NCBI RefSeq assembly: GCF_003002095.1
Contig: NZ_PVZC01000001.1
Span: 496,001-560,000, forward strand
Length of the DNA: 64,000 nucleotides
Direction of reading: 5' to 3'
Origin: Allonocardiopsis opalescens
Lineage (GTDB): Bacteria > Actinomycetota > Actinomycetes > Streptosporangiales > Streptosporangiaceae
Part shown: positions 9,123-21,231 of the stretch, in pieces
How positions within the stretch are numbered: position 1 is the stretch's first letter
How the letters are laid out: each line of letters opens with the position of its first letter
Position numbers and translations under genes: made by a program
The notes under the pieces: generated by a model
The model's database searches: none
What the model was told of the DNA's origin: nothing
The model's input: only the letters and a program-made list of their open reading frames with translations

Positions 9123-10190
9123 ATGAAGCTTGACGAACTCGTCGGCGAGTACGCCGACATCGAGGAGCGGCTCGCCGATCCCTCGGTGCACGCCGACCAG
9201 AGCGCCGCGCGCCGGCTGGGCAAGCGCTACGCCGAGCTGACCCCGATCGTGCAGGCGTACCGGGAGCTGGAGCAGGTCGGCAACGACTACGAGACCGCGA
9301 TGGAGCTGGCGAGCGAGGACCCCGCCTTCGCCGAGGAGGCCAAGGAGCTGACCCGCCGCCGCGGCGAGCTGGAGGAGCGGCTGCGCCGGCTGCTCGTCCC
9401 GCGCGACCCCAATGACGACAAGGACGTCATCCTGGAGATCAAGGCGGGCGAGGGCGGCGAGGAGTCCGCGCTCTTCGCCGGCGACCTGCTCCGGATGTAC
9501 CTGCGCTACGCCGAGCGTCGGCAGTGGCGCACCGAGATCATCGACGCCACCCACTCCGACCTCGGCGGCTACAAGGACGTCACCGTCGCGGTGAAGGCGC
9601 GCGGCAACCCCGCGCCCGGCGAGGGCGTGTGGGCGCAGCTGAAGTTCGAGGGCGGCGTGCACCGCGTGCAGCGGGTCCCCGTCACCGAGTCGCAGGGCCG
9701 CATCCACACCTCCGCGGCGGGCGTGCTGGTGATGCCCGAGGCCGAGGCGGTCGAGATCGAGGTCAACGACAACGACATCCGCGTCGACGTCTTCCGCTCC
9801 TCGGGCCCCGGCGGCCAGAGCGTGAACACCACCGACTCCGCCGTGCGCATCACACACCTGCCCACCGGCATCGTCGTCTCGTGCCAGAACGAGAAGAGCC
9901 AGCTGCAGAACAAGGAGCAGGCGATGCGGGTGCTGCGCGCCCGGCTGCTGGCCGACGCCCAGGAGCGCGCCGACGCCGAGGCGCAGGCCGAGCGGAAGAG
10001 CCAGGTCCGCACGGTCGACCGCTCCGAGCGGGTCCGCACCTACAACTTCCCGGAGAACCGCATCTCCGACCACCGCGTCGGCTTCAAGGCGTACAACCTG
10101 GACCAGGTCATCGACGGCGCGCTCGACGACGTCCTGCGCGCCCTGCTCGACGCCGACATGGCAGAGAGGCTCAGCCAGGCCCAAGCATGA
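9123..10190 (+). CDS. prfA: Peptide chain release factor 1
   Basis: RF1 recognises UAA and UAG and triggers peptide release. The 355-residue protein has the catalytic GGQ at residues 230-232 within [20 protein letters not shown], and the anticodon-mimic domain in the preceding segment. The ATG at 9123 is close after the hairpin, with only a weak ribosome site (CCCAGGATC). The stop overlaps the prmC start (ATGA at 10187-10190), which couples RF1 to the enzyme that methylates its GGQ glutamine. Confidence 0.97.
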   Translation: MKLDELVGEYADIEERLADPSVHADQSAARRLGKRYAELTPIVQAYRELEQVGNDYETAMELASEDPAFAEEAKELTRRRGELEERLRRLLVPRDPNDDKDVILEIKAGEGGEESALFAGDLLRMYLRYAERRQWRTEIIDATHSDLGGYKDVTVAVKARGNPAPGEGVWAQLKFEGGVHRVQRVPVTESQGRIHTSAAGVLVMPEAEAVEIEVNDNDIRVDVFRSSGPGGQSVNTTDSAVRITHLPTGIVVSCQNEKSQLQNKEQAMRVLRARLLADAQERADAEAQAERKSQVRTVDRSERVRTYNFPENRISDHRVGFKAYNLDQVIDGALDDVLRALLDADMAERLSQAQA

Positions 10191-11044
10191 ACTTCCTGCT
10201 GGACGAGGTGGCACGGGCCACGCTGCGGCTGGCCGAGGCCGGCGTGGCCTCGCCGCGCTTCGACGCCGAGGAGCTGGCCGCGTACGTCCACGGCGTGTCC
10301 CGCGGCGAGCTGCACGCCGTCGCCGACGCCGACTTCGACGCCCGGTACTGGGAGGCGGTGGCCCGCCGCGCGGCCAGGGAGCCGCTGCAGCACATCACCG
10401 GCCGGGCCTTCTTCCGCTACCTCGAACTCCAGGTGGGCCCGGGCGTCTTCGTGCCCCGCCCCGAGACCGAGATGATGGTCGGCTGGGCCATCGACACCCT
10501 CCGCGACATGGACGTCGCCGACCCCCTGGTGGTCGACCTCGGCACCGGCTCGGGCGCCATCGCCATCTCGATCGCCCAGGAGGTGCCCCGCTCGCGGGTG
10601 CACGCCGTCGAGGTCGAGCCCGCCGCGCACCGCTGGGCCGCGGCCAACATCGAGGCCAGCGGCCACGCCGACCGCGTCACCCTGCACCTGGCCGACCTCG
10701 CCGCCTGCCTGCCCGAGCTGGCCGGCCGCGCCGACCTCGTCGTCAGCAACCCCCCCTACGTCCCCGAGGGCGAGCGCGAGCGGATGCCGCCGGAGTCGCG
10801 GGACCACGACCCCGCCTCCGCCCTGTGGGGCGGCACCGACGGCCTGGACGCCATCCGCGCCCTGGAGGGCACCGCCCGCCGGCTGCTGCGCCCCGGCGGC
10901 GCCCTCGCCGTCGAGCACGGCGACGGCCAGGGCCTGGACGTCCCCTGGGTCTTCGCCGAGGAACTCGGCTGGCGCGACGTCCGCAACCACAAGGACCTGA
11001 CCCGGCGGGACAGGTTCGTCACAGCACGGCGACTCGACGAGTGA
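10187..11044 (+). CDS. prmC: Release factor glutamine N5-methyltransferase
   Basis: The product methylates the GGQ glutamine of RF1/RF2 with S-adenosylmethionine. The 285-residue protein has the N-terminal five-helix RF-binding domain, [11 protein letters not shown] (about 90), the SAM motif [13 protein letters not shown] (about 119-131) and the catalytic NPPYVP (about 186-191). The start ATG overlaps the prfA stop. The last six codons (encoding ARRLDE or so) and the stop lie inside the first unit of the 102-bp repeat array, so the array fused to the extreme 3' end and may have replaced the original last few residues. Confidence 0.95.
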   Translation: MNFLLDEVARATLRLAEAGVASPRFDAEELAAYVHGVSRGELHAVADADFDARYWEAVARRAAREPLQHITGRAFFRYLELQVGPGVFVPRPETEMMVGWAIDTLRDMDVADPLVVDLGTGSGAIAISIAQEVPRSRVHAVEVEPAAHRWAAANIEASGHADRVTLHLADLAACLPELAGRADLVVSNPPYVPEGERERMPPESRDHDPASALWGGTDGLDAIRALEGTARRLLRPGGALAVEHGDGQGLDVPWVFAEELGWRDVRNHKDLTRRDRFVTARRLDE

Positions 11045-11369
11045 GCGGAGTGGACGAAGCGCGATTCGTGCGATTGGGTTCGTCCGCGGAGCGAGCGAGG
11101 AGACCGAGCCGTGCCGGAAAGCACTGCACGGCGACTCGACGAGTGAGCGGAGTGGACGAAGCGCGATTCGTGCGATTGGGTTCGTCCGCGGAGCGAGCGA
11201 GGAGACCGAGCCGTGCCGGAAAGCACTGCACGGCGACTCGACGAGTGAGCGGAGTGGACGAAGCGCGATTCGTGCGATTGGGTTCGTCCGCGGAGCGAGC
11301 GAGGAGACCAAGCCGTGCCGGGAGGCACAGCACGGCGACTCGACGAGTGAGCCGCGCCGGGAAACACGG
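11025..11369 (+). repeat. Tandem array of a 102-bp repeat: three full units and one shortened unit
   Basis: Units begin with CACGGCGACTCG at 11025, 11127 and 11229, each exactly 102 bp after the previous one; a fourth begins at 11331. Units one and two are nearly identical; unit three differs in its last 25 bp (ACCAAG and GGGAGGCACAG), resembling the copy in thrB. The fourth unit has lost its middle between two GAGC-containing stretches and runs to about 11364, followed by another CACGG. Each unit contains ACTCG-A-CGAGT and a GGACGAA/TTCGTCC inverted repeat around a 20-nt spacer. The 102-bp length is divisible by three, so frames stay open across the array. Confidence 0.95.
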
Positions 11370-11408
11370 CCGGGCGGCCCGGCCAGTGAACGAAGCACGG
11401 GAGAGGTA

Positions 11409-12215
11409 ATGAGCCGGTCCTACGACTGCTCGGTCGACTTCGAGCGCAAGGCGGGCCTGTCCGACGCCGCGTCGGTGGTACGCCGGGGCGAGCTGGTGGT
11501 ACTGCCCACCGACACCGTGTACGGGATCGGCTGCGACGCCTTCACACCGGGCGCGGTGCGCTCGCTGCTGGCCGCCAAGGGGCGCGGCCGCGAGATGCCG
11601 CCGCCGGTGCTGGTCGGCAGTGTGCGGGCGGCCACCTCGCTCATCACCGACCTCGGTGCCTTCGGCCAGGACCTCATCGACGAGTTCTGGCCCGGGGCGC
11701 TCACCATCGTGTGCACCGCCAATCCGAGCCTGTCGTGGGACCTCGGCGACACCCGGGGCACCGTCGCGCTGCGGATGCCGATGCACCCGGTCGCACTCGA
11801 CCTGCTGAAGGAGGTCGGGCCGATGGCGGTGAGCAGCGCCAACCGCACCGGCCGGCCGCCCGCGCGCACCGCGCAGGAGGCGCGCGAGCAGCTGGAGGAC
11901 CGGGTCGAGGTGTACCTGGAGAGCGGCCCGAGCGCCGACACGGTGCCGTCCACGATCGTCGACCTCACCTACGCGGTGCCGCGCGTGCTGCGCGAGGGCG
12001 CCATCCCGGTCGACCGGCTGCGCCAGGTGGTCGGCTCGATCCTGGGCGTGGACGAGGAGGACGGCGACGACGCCGCGCCGGCGGCCGACTCCGCCGCGGC
12101 GGCCCCCGACACCGAGTCCGCCGCGCCCCGCACCGACGCGGAGGAGGCGCCCGAGCGCGGCGACGGCGGCGAGCCGCCGCACCGCGACCACGGCCCGTCC
12201 GCCTCGGGTGACTGA
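11409..12215 (+). CDS. tsaC: L-threonylcarbamoyladenylate synthase (Sua5/YciO/YrdC family)
   Basis: The product makes threonylcarbamoyl-AMP from threonine, bicarbonate and ATP, the precursor of the t6A37 modification of ANN-decoding tRNAs. The 268-residue protein contains the YrdC fold: LVVLPTDTVYGIGCDA (about 30-45), KGRGREMPPPVLV (about 57-69), FWPGALTIV, and PMAVSSANRTGRPPA. It lacks the separate Sua5 domain; instead, a 60-residue acidic Ala/Asp/Glu tail follows from about residue 208. It sits after prmC as in Streptomyces. The start ATG follows GGGAGAGGTA closely. The tandem repeat array occupies the gap before it. Confidence 0.93.
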   Translation: MSRSYDCSVDFERKAGLSDAASVVRRGELVVLPTDTVYGIGCDAFTPGAVRSLLAAKGRGREMPPPVLVGSVRAATSLITDLGAFGQDLIDEFWPGALTIVCTANPSLSWDLGDTRGTVALRMPMHPVALDLLKEVGPMAVSSANRTGRPPARTAQEAREQLEDRVEVYLESGPSADTVPSTIVDLTYAVPRVLREGAIPVDRLRQVVGSILGVDEEDGDDAAPAADSAAAAPDTESAAPRTDAEEAPERGDGGEPPHRDHGPSASGD

Positions 12216-12376
12216 CGTGTGAAGGCTCGGTATCGTCCGGCGAAGCGGCTCCGGCCGCCGCGCCGCGGCTGCTAGTTTGGGGCAGGCTCTTTCCTCTTTG
12301 CTCTTCCGTATTCCTCGTTCCCCGTTTCCCCGGTTCCCGGTCCGGGCCGGGCAGATCGCGAAGGCGTAGCTGTCAC
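12216..12376 (+). promoter_or_regulatory. Promoter region of the wecA-like gene with a pyrimidine-rich tract
   Basis: A TAGTTT -10-like element is at about 12271. From about 12287 to 12340 the + strand is almost entirely C and T (short CTTT/TTCC runs), which is unusual in this genome and ends some 35 bp before the GTG start. No stable hairpin or known riboswitch was recognised. Confidence 0.35.
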
Positions 12377-13534
12377 GTGCGGGAGTACGCACTCACCATC
12401 CTGATCGCCGCGGCCGTCACCTACCTGTCGGTGCCGTTCGTCCGGTGGCTGGCGTTCAGGTTCGGCGCGTTCACCCCGATCCGGGCCAGAGACGTGCACA
12501 CCGTGCCCACCCCCCGCTGGGGCGGGCTGGCCATGTACGCGGGGCTGGTGGCGGCCTTCCTGGTCGCCGGGCAGCTGCCGAACCTGCGCGAGACCCTGGT
12601 CGACCAGTCCTGGCAGGGCGTGCTGCTGGCCGGGCTGATCATCGTGATCGTCGGCGTGGTGGACGACCGCTGGGACCTCGACCCGCTGAGCAAACTGGCC
12701 GGCCAGGTGCTCGCGGCCGGCGTGCTGGTCGGCAGCGGGGCGCAGCTGCTCTGGCTGCCGCTGCCCGACACCACCCTGGTGCTGCCGCCCGACGTGCACA
12801 CCGTGGTGTCGGTGGTGCTCATCGTGGTCACCATCAACGCGGTGAACTTCGTGGACGGCCTCGACGGCCTGGCCGCGGGCATCGTCGCCATCGCGGCCAG
12901 CGCCTTCTTCATCTACTACTACGCCGTCGCCATCCACCAGGGCTTCGACCGGCAGACCTTCCCGGCGATGATCGCCGCCGTGCTGATCGGCATCTGCGCC
13001 GGCTTCCTGCCGCACAACCTGCACCCCGCCCGCATCTTCATGGGCGACACCGGCGCCATGCTCATCGGCCTGCTGCTGGCCTCCACCACCATCACGGTGA
13101 CCGGCCAGTTCACCCCGAGCGTCGGCGGCGAGGCCGGCGGCCTGGTGGCGCTGCTGCCGATGCTGCTGCCGATCCTGGTGCTGGCGCTGCCCTTCCTGGA
13201 CCTGCTGCTGGCGGTGGTGCGGCGCACCCTGGCGGGCAAGTCGCCCTTCGCCCCCGACCGCAAGCACCTCCACCACCAGATGCTCGGCCTCGGCCACTCC
13301 CACGCCCGCGCGGTGCTGCTGATGTACCTGTGGGCCGGGATCATCGCCTTCGCCGCCGTCACCATGTCGATCTTCGCGGACCCGTGGGTCTTCCTGCTCG
13401 GCGCGCTGGGCGTCGCCGCGTGCGCTGTGCTCTTGGTCACCCTGCCCCGGCTGCGCCGCCGCCAGGAGCGGCTGCGCGAGGCGCGGGCGCGGGCCGCGGT
13501 CGGCGTCGGTCCCGGGCCGCGCGGCGGCGCATGA
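12377..13534 (+). CDS. wecA: Undecaprenyl-phosphate phospho-sugar transferase (WecA/TagO, MraY family)
   Basis: A multi-pass membrane enzyme of the polyprenyl-phosphate N-acetylhexosamine-1-phosphate transferase family, which starts wall polymer or glycan assembly on the lipid carrier. The 385-residue protein has about eleven hydrophobic segments. Diagnostic motifs are VVDDRWDLDPL (about 94), NAVNFVDGLDGLAAG (about 154), RIFMGDTGAMLIG (about 217) and RKHLHHQMLGLGHS (about 294), the HxHH loop that separates WecA/TagO types from MraY. A charged Arg/Ala tail ends the protein. It starts at GTG 12377. In Streptomyces and relatives a homologue also precedes the atp operon. The exact sugar is not visible. 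Confidence 0.88.
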   Translation: MREYALTILIAAAVTYLSVPFVRWLAFRFGAFTPIRARDVHTVPTPRWGGLAMYAGLVAAFLVAGQLPNLRETLVDQSWQGVLLAGLIIVIVGVVDDRWDLDPLSKLAGQVLAAGVLVGSGAQLLWLPLPDTTLVLPPDVHTVVSVVLIVVTINAVNFVDGLDGLAAGIVAIAASAFFIYYYAVAIHQGFDRQTFPAMIAAVLIGICAGFLPHNLHPARIFMGDTGAMLIGLLLASTTITVTGQFTPSVGGEAGGLVALLPMLLPILVLALPFLDLLLAVVRRTLAGKSPFAPDRKHLHHQMLGLGHSHARAVLLMYLWAGIIAFAAVTMSIFADPWVFLLGALGVAACAVLLVTLPRLRRRQERLREARARAAVGVGPGPRGGA

Positions 13535-13748
13535 TGTGCGTCTCAGCGGCGGATGAACACGGCTCGGCAACGATTTGACGGCTTCGGTCAGAACCCCGCT
13601 GACCTCGGGTTCCATTGCCTGGACGCCCGTTGGTGGCGAGGCGCGCCCGACAGCGGGCGCACCCGGGTCCCAACCGCCTAAATGGGACGCCGAGAGCTTG
13701 TGATACCTTTCACGAGCAGAGCCCTTCTTAACTTTCCGGAGTTCTTCT

Positions 13749-14153
13749 ATGCAGGGACACGACGCCCGGATCCTCCGCGGCGCCGCGATTCCGACAGTCA
13801 TCGCCGGCGCGCTAGCCGCGGCCGCCGCCTTCTTCATGGCCGGTACCCACGGCCTGTACGGAGCGCTGGCCGGCATCGTGCTGGTGATGGTCTTCTTCCC
13901 GCTCGGGCTCCTCGCGGTCTCCTACGTGGCGCGGATCAACCCGCAGCTGATGATGGCCGGCGCGCTCGGCAGCTACCTGCTCAAGGTGCTGGTCCTGGGC
14001 GTCCTGCTGGTCGCGCTGCGCGGTACCCCGCTGTTCGACCACACCGCGTTCGCCCTCACGGCGGCGCTGTGCGCGGTGGTGTGGATCGGCGGCCAGACCT
14101 GGGCCACCGCCACCACCAAGATCCTCTATGTCGACCCGGACGCGGGCCGATGA
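13749..14153 (+). CDS. atpI: ATP synthase protein I
   Basis: A small membrane protein that assists assembly of the c-ring or Mg2+ handling in other bacteria. The 134-residue product has four predicted membrane helices (about 15-33, 36-56, 68-92, 100-118) and no catalytic motif. It starts at ATG 13749 with GGAG eight bases upstream and is the first gene of the ATP synthase cluster. The 214 bp before it hold no gene. Confidence 0.75.
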   Translation: MQGHDARILRGAAIPTVIAGALAAAAAFFMAGTHGLYGALAGIVLVMVFFPLGLLAVSYVARINPQLMMAGALGSYLLKVLVLGVLLVALRGTPLFDHTAFALTAALCAVVWIGGQTWATATTKILYVDPDAGR

Positions 14154-14222
14154 AACCCGTCCGCCCCCGCCTTTCGGGCGATGTGCGGTACACCCGTACC
14201 AACTGCTATGTTCCGGAGCGAG

Positions 14223-14441
14223 ATGAACGATCGCCAGGGGTCCGACCGTGAGCCGGAACCCAAGGTCGACGCCATGGCGATCGTCGGAACTCTGCTGGCC
14301 GGCCCGCTGTGCTGGGGCGGGATCGGCTGGCTGGCCGACTGGCTCACCGATCGCGCGACCCCGCTGTTCCTCCCGATCGGCATCCTGCTCGGCCTCGGTG
14401 GCTCGATCTACCTGGTCTGGCGGCGGCTGCCCAAGCACTGA
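14223..14441 (+). CDS. Small AtpZ/AtpI-family membrane protein
   Basis: The 72-residue product has a charged N-terminus (MNDRQGSDREPEPK) and two membrane helices (about 17-38 and 46-64) in the AtpZ/AtpI pattern with GGIGWLADWLTDR between them. The ATG at 14223 has GGAG six bases upstream; a longer frame from 14181 lacks a ribosome site. It lies between atpI and atpB, so the operon carries two AtpI-like accessory proteins of different size, as in several actinobacteria. Confidence 0.75.
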   Translation: MNDRQGSDREPEPKVDAMAIVGTLLAGPLCWGGIGWLADWLTDRATPLFLPIGILLGLGGSIYLVWRRLPKH

Positions 14442-14510
14442 CACACAGCACGGGCACCGCAGTGCCCTCATGTACGAGGTCTTTGTTGAATCACGACGAA
14501 AGGGTTCGCC

Positions 14511-15359
14511 GTGAGCGCTAACGCACACGTCCTCGCGGCCGAGGACGGGGATGGCGGCCTGTTCACGCCGGGTGGACCGGGGTTCGCCCCGCCGACCACC
14601 GACATCTTCTTCCCGCCGCCCATCGTGGAGTTCGGGCCGTTCGCGATCTCCAAGTACACGGTGCTGCTCGCGCTGACCGTGGTGGTGGTGCTGGGATTCT
14701 GGTTCGCCACCACGTCGAAGATGAAGCTGGTGCCGAGCCGCTGGCAGAGCGTCGCGGAGATGGGGTACCTCTTCATCCGCGACCAGGTGGCCAGGCCCAC
14801 CATCGGCAAGCAGGGCGACCGGTACGTCCCGCTGCTGATCACGCTGTTCTTCATGATCCTGGTCATGAACCTCTGGGGCGTCGTTCCGCTGGTCGGCCAG
14901 CTGCCGGTCACCGCGAACACCGCGGTGCCGATCGTGCTGGCGCTGATCGTGTACGTGTTCTGGAACGTCGTGGGCATCCGCAAGCAGGGCGGCTGGCGCT
15001 ACTTCAGGGACATCCTGTTCATGCCCGGCGTTCCCTGGCCGTTCTACATCATCCTGACTCCGATCGAGGTCATTTCGACCCTGATCGTGCGGCCGGTCAC
15101 CCACGCCGTCCGACTCTTCGCGAACATGTTCGCCGGGCACCTGCTGCTGGCCACCTTCGCGGCCGCCGGCTTCTACATGTTCAACCCGGGAGCCCCCGAC
15201 GCCCTGCTGGGCGCGGTCTCGGTGGTCTTCTCCGGGTTCGCGTTCCTCGGCTTCTTCGCCTTCACCCTGCTGGAGATCGTCATCATGAGCCTCCAGGCGT
15301 TCGTGTTCGTGCTGCTCACCGCCGTGTACATCGGCGGCGCGGTCGAGCCGGCGCACTAG
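14511..15359 (+). CDS. atpB: F1Fo ATP synthase subunit a
   Basis: The membrane stator subunit that forms the proton half-channels against the c-ring. The 282-residue protein has the essential arginine in RPVTHAVRLFANMFAGH (about residues 200-216) and the C-terminal GFAFLGFFAFTLLEIVIMSLQAFVF helix pair. The GTG start at 14511 has AAGG upstream (GAAAGGGTTCGCC). The N-terminal 35 residues are hydrophilic and variable. Confidence 0.97.
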   Translation: MSANAHVLAAEDGDGGLFTPGGPGFAPPTTDIFFPPPIVEFGPFAISKYTVLLALTVVVVLGFWFATTSKMKLVPSRWQSVAEMGYLFIRDQVARPTIGKQGDRYVPLLITLFFMILVMNLWGVVPLVGQLPVTANTAVPIVLALIVYVFWNVVGIRKQGGWRYFRDILFMPGVPWPFYIILTPIEVISTLIVRPVTHAVRLFANMFAGHLLLATFAAAGFYMFNPGAPDALLGAVSVVFSGFAFLGFFAFTLLEIVIMSLQAFVFVLLTAVYIGGAVEPAH

Positions 15360-15438
15360 GGCGGACGTCTTACGTACCCGTCAACCGAAACCACTCCGGC
15401 GGACCGACCCGAGCACCGCCGGTCGTTGCAGAAGATAA

Positions 15439-15672
<234 letters not shown>

Positions 15673-15682
15673 CCCTCCCTGA

Positions 15683-16266
<584 letters not shown>

Positions 16267-16267
<1 letters not shown>

Positions 16268-17076
16268 TGCGAGGTGTGAGCCGCACCTCGCTGGCCGAGG
16301 TCACCGACCGCTTCAACACCGTCGCGCGCGACGCCGACGCGGCCTCGCTGGGCGGCGAGCTGTTCGACGTGGTGGCGCTGCTGGACCGCGAGCACTCGCT
16401 GCGGCGGGTGCTGGCCGACCCCTCCGTCGAGGCCGACCGCAAGTCGCGCTTCGCCGCCGACCTGCTCGAGGGCAAGGTCTCGCCGACCGCCGCCCTGCTG
16501 GTCGACGACGTCGTGCGGGCGCGCTGGTCGCGGGGCGCCGACCTCACCGACGCCGTGGAGCGGCTGGCCGTGTTCGCCACCGTGCTGGACGAGGAGCGGT
16601 CGGGGCGGCTGGACGACGTCGAGGACGAGCTGTTCCGCTTCGACCGGATCGTGGCGGCCGAGCCGGCGCTGCGCAGCGCGCTCACCGACCGCTCGGCCTC
16701 GGCCGAGCGCGAGGAGCGGCTGCTGGCCGACCTGCTCGGCACCCGGGCGAGCGCGGCCACGCGCCGCCTGGTCGGCGAACTTGTCACCCGTCCGCGGGGA
16801 CGTAACCTTGAGGTCGGGCTGGAGGCGTACAGCCGCCTGGTGGCCGAGCGGCGCCGGCGCCTGGTGGCGGTGGTGCGCAGCGCGGTCCCGCTCTCCGAGC
16901 GCCAGCGGGCCCGGCTGGTCAGCGCGCTGTCCAGCACCTACGGCCGTCCCGTCCACGTCAACATCGAAGTCGATCCCGAGGTGATGGGCGGGATGTCCGT
17001 CCGGATCGGCGACGAGGTCATCGACGGCACGGTCGCCGGCCGCCTGGCCGAGATCAGGAAGCGGCTGGCGGGCTGA
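16267..17076 (+). CDS. atpH: F1Fo ATP synthase subunit delta
   Basis: The 269-residue subunit links the b stalk to the top of F1. It has the six-helix delta N-terminal domain and the family motif near the C-terminus ([23 protein letters not shown], split here by positions about 236-258). It is longer than the E. coli protein (177) because actinobacterial delta carries an additional N-terminal repeat. The ATG overlaps the atpF stop. Confidence 0.95.
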
Positions 17077-17131
17077 CCCCCGACCGCACCTCACCAAGAG
17101 CCTGAAGACTTCTAGAGCAAGGACATACGAG

Positions 17132-18775
17132 ATGGCGGAGCTGACCATCCGGCCGGAGGAGATCCGGGACGCGCTGCAGCGCTTCGTCCAGTCGTACGAG
17201 CCTGAAGCCGCCGCACGCGAGGAGATCGGCACCGTCACCTACTCCGGTGACGGCATCGCCCGCGTGGCCGGCCTTCCCTCGGCGATGGCGAACGAGCTGC
17301 TGGAGTTCGAGGACGGCACCCTGGGCCTGGCCCAGAACCTGGAGACCCGCGAGATCGGTGTCATCGTCCTCGGCGACTTCGAGAAGATCGAGGAGGGGCA
17401 GCCGGTCCGCCGGACCGGCGAGATCCTCTCGGTGCCGGTGGGCGACGCCTACCTGGGCCGCGTGGTCGACCCCGTCGGCCGCCCGATCGACGGCAAGGGC
17501 GAGATCGCCAGCACCGAGCGCCGCGCGCTGGAGCTGCAGGCCCCCTCCGTGGTGCAGCGCCAGGAAGTGCGCGAGCCGATGCAGACGGGCCTCAAGGCGA
17601 TCGACGCCATGACCCCGATCGGCCGCGGCCAGCGGCAGCTGATCATCGGCGACCGCCAGACCGGCAAGACCGCGATCGCGATCGACACGATCATCAACCA
17701 GAAGGCCAACTGGGAGTCCGGCGACCCCAGCAAGCAGGTGCGCTGCATCTACGTGGCGGTGGGCCAGAAGGGCTCCACCATCGCGGGCGTGCGCGGCGCG
17801 CTGGAAGAGGCCGGCGCGCTGGAGTACACCACCATCGTGGCGGCCCCGGCCTCCGACCCGGCGGGCTACAAGTACATCGCCCCCTACACCGGCTCGGCCA
17901 TCGGCCAGCACTGGATGTACCAGGGCAAGCACGTCCTGATCATCTTCGACGACCTCACCAAGCAGGCCGAGGCCTACCGCGCCGTGTCGCTGCTGCTGCG
18001 CCGCCCGCCGGGCCGCGAGGCCTACCCCGGCGACGTCTTCTACCTGCACTCCCGGCTGCTGGAGCGCTGCGCCAAGCTCAACAACGAGCTGGGCGCGGGC
18101 TCGATGACCGGTCTGCCGATCATCGAGACCAAGGCGGGCGACGTCTCGGCGTACATCCCCACCAACGTCATCTCGATCACCGACGGCCAGATCTTCCTCG
18201 AGGCCGACCTGTTCAACCAGGGCCAGCGGCCGGCCATCAACACCGGTATCTCGGTGTCGCGAGTCGGCAGCGCCGCGCAGACCAAGGCGATGAAGAAGGT
18301 CTCCGGCCGGATGCGCACCGAGCTGGCCCAGTACCGCGAACTCCAGGCCTTCGCCGGCCTGGGCTCCGACCTGGACGCCGCGTCCAAGGCGCAGCTGGAG
18401 CGCGGTGAGCGGCTGTACGAGCTGATCAAGCAGGGCGTGTACCAGCCGCAGCCGATGGAGCGGCAGGTCATCTCGGTGTGGGCCGGCACCACCGGCCAGC
18501 TCGACGAGGTGCCGGTCGAGGACATCCGCCGCTTCGAGGCCGACTTCCTGGACTTCGTCGCCCGCGAGCACGGCGGCATCCTGGACGGCATCCGCGAGAC
18601 CGGCACCTTCGAGGACGAGACCGCCGACCAGCTCAAGAACGTCATCGAGGAGTTCAAGCGGAACTTCGAGACCAGCTCGGGCACCGTGCTGGGCTCCGAG
18701 GCCGAGGCCGAGGCGCTGGACAGCGACGAGGTCGGCCAGGAGACCATCAAGGTCGCCAAGCGCGGCGGGAGCTAG
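17132..18775 (+). CDS. atpA: F1Fo ATP synthase subunit alpha
   Basis: The non-catalytic nucleotide-binding subunit of F1. The 547-residue protein has the Walker A loop [13 protein letters not shown] (about 170-182), the [11 protein letters not shown] segment, the conserved [24 protein letters not shown] region, and the [19 protein letters not shown] motif. The C-terminus has an acidic tail of about 30 residues, a feature also seen in other actinobacterial alpha subunits where it can limit ATP hydrolysis. The ATG at 17132 is 55 bp after atpH. Confidence 0.98.
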   Translation: MAELTIRPEEIRDALQRFVQSYEPEAAAREEIGTVTYSGDGIARVAGLPSAMANELLEFEDGTLGLAQNLETREIGVIVLGDFEKIEEGQPVRRTGEILSVPVGDAYLGRVVDPVGRPIDGKGEIASTERRALELQAPSVVQRQEVREPMQTGLKAIDAMTPIGRGQRQLIIGDRQTGKTAIAIDTIINQKANWESGDPSKQVRCIYVAVGQKGSTIAGVRGALEEAGALEYTTIVAAPASDPAGYKYIAPYTGSAIGQHWMYQGKHVLIIFDDLTKQAEAYRAVSLLLRRPPGREAYPGDVFYLHSRLLERCAKLNNELGAGSMTGLPIIETKAGDVSAYIPTNVISITDGQIFLEADLFNQGQRPAINTGISVSRVGSAAQTKAMKKVSGRMRTELAQYRELQAFAGLGSDLDAASKAQLERGERLYELIKQGVYQPQPMERQVISVWAGTTGQLDEVPVEDIRRFEADFLDFVAREHGGILDGIRETGTFEDETADQLKNVIEEFKRNFETSSGTVLGSEAEAEALDSDEVGQETIKVAKRGGS

Positions 18776-18778
18776 CGG

Positions 18779-19705
18779 ATGGGTGCCGAGCTTCGCGTTC
18801 TGCGCCGTCGGATCCGGTCGGTCAAGTCGATGGCGAAGATCACCCGTGCGATGGAGCTGATCGCCGCCACCCGGATCACCAAGGCGCAGCAGCGTGCCGC
18901 GGCGGCGGGGCCCTACTCGCGGGAGATCACCCGCGCGGTGTCGGCGGTGGCCGGCTACCAGTCGACCGACCACCCGCTGCTGACCGAGGCCGAGCGGCCC
19001 ACCCGGGCCGCCGTGCTGCTGATCACCAGCGACAAGGGCCTGGCCGGCGCGTACACCTCCAACGCCATCAAGGAGGCCGAGAGCCTGACCGAGCTGCTCC
19101 GCTCGGAGGGCAAGGAGGTGCTGACCTACATCGTCGGCATCAAGGGCATCACGTACTACACCTTCCGGGAGCGGCCGCTGGCCGGCAGCTGGGAGAGGAT
19201 CACCGAGGTCCCCTCCTACGCCGACGCCAAGGAGATCGGGGACGCGCTGATGGCGGCGTTCACCACCCCGACGGAAGAGGGCGGCGTGGACGAGATCCAC
19301 ATCGTCTCCACCGAGTTCGTCTCGATGCTGTCCCAGCGGGCGGCGGCCCACCGCGTGCTGCCGCTGGAGGTCGAAGAGGTCAGCGAGCAGGAGCTGCGGC
19401 AGGCCCACGGCGGCCAGGCGCTCCCGCTGTACGAGTTCGAGCCCTCGGCCGAGGCGGTGCTGGACAGCCTGCTGCCCCGGTACGTCAACAACCGGATCTA
19501 CTTCGCCCTCCTGGAGTCGGCCGCCTCCCAGCAGGCGTCGCGCCGGGCCGCCATGAAGGCGGCCACGGACAACGCCCAGGAGCTGGCCAAGGTCCTGGCC
19601 CGCCAGGCCAACGCGGCCCGGCAGGCGGAGATCACCCAGGAGATCAGCGAGATCGTCGGGGGCGCCAACGCGCTCGCTGACGCTCAGGTGGGGAGTGAGA
19701 ACTAA
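18779..19705 (+). CDS. atpG: F1Fo ATP synthase subunit gamma
   Basis: The central rotor shaft. The 308-residue protein begins with the [29 protein letters not shown] helix (given here by position 6-34) and ends with the matching C-terminal helix ([21 protein letters not shown]-like, about 243-262, with [16 protein letters not shown]). Between, the actinobacterial loop around residue 170 (TEEGGVDE) is present. ATG 18779 follows GGGAGCTAGCGG directly after atpA. Confidence 0.97.
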   Translation: MGAELRVLRRRIRSVKSMAKITRAMELIAATRITKAQQRAAAAGPYSREITRAVSAVAGYQSTDHPLLTEAERPTRAAVLLITSDKGLAGAYTSNAIKEAESLTELLRSEGKEVLTYIVGIKGITYYTFRERPLAGSWERITEVPSYADAKEIGDALMAAFTTPTEEGGVDEIHIVSTEFVSMLSQRAAAHRVLPLEVEEVSEQELRQAHGGQALPLYEFEPSAEAVLDSLLPRYVNNRIYFALLESAASQQASRRAAMKAATDNAQELAKVLARQANAARQAEITQEISEIVGGANALADAQVGSEN

Positions 19706-21148
<1,443 letters not shown>

Positions 21149-21163
21149 GGCCGGCCGCCCGCC

Positions 21164-21191
21164 GCGGCGGGCGCCACACGGCGCCCGCCGC
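21164..21191 (+). terminator. GC-rich hairpin between atpD and atpC
   Basis: An 11-bp stem (GCGGCGGGCGC at 21164-21174 with its complement at 21181-21191) and a 6-nt loop, placed 15 bp after the atpD stop. No T tract. It may cause partial termination or mRNA processing and thereby lower expression of the epsilon subunit. Confidence 0.55.
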
Positions 21192-21231
21192 GACACGGCC
21201 CGTCCAGGTGCGCGGACAACCGGAGGAATGA

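Noticed and set aside
11025-11369. Possible CRISPR array
   Set aside because: The units are contiguous 102-bp repeats without unique spacers and no cas genes are present.
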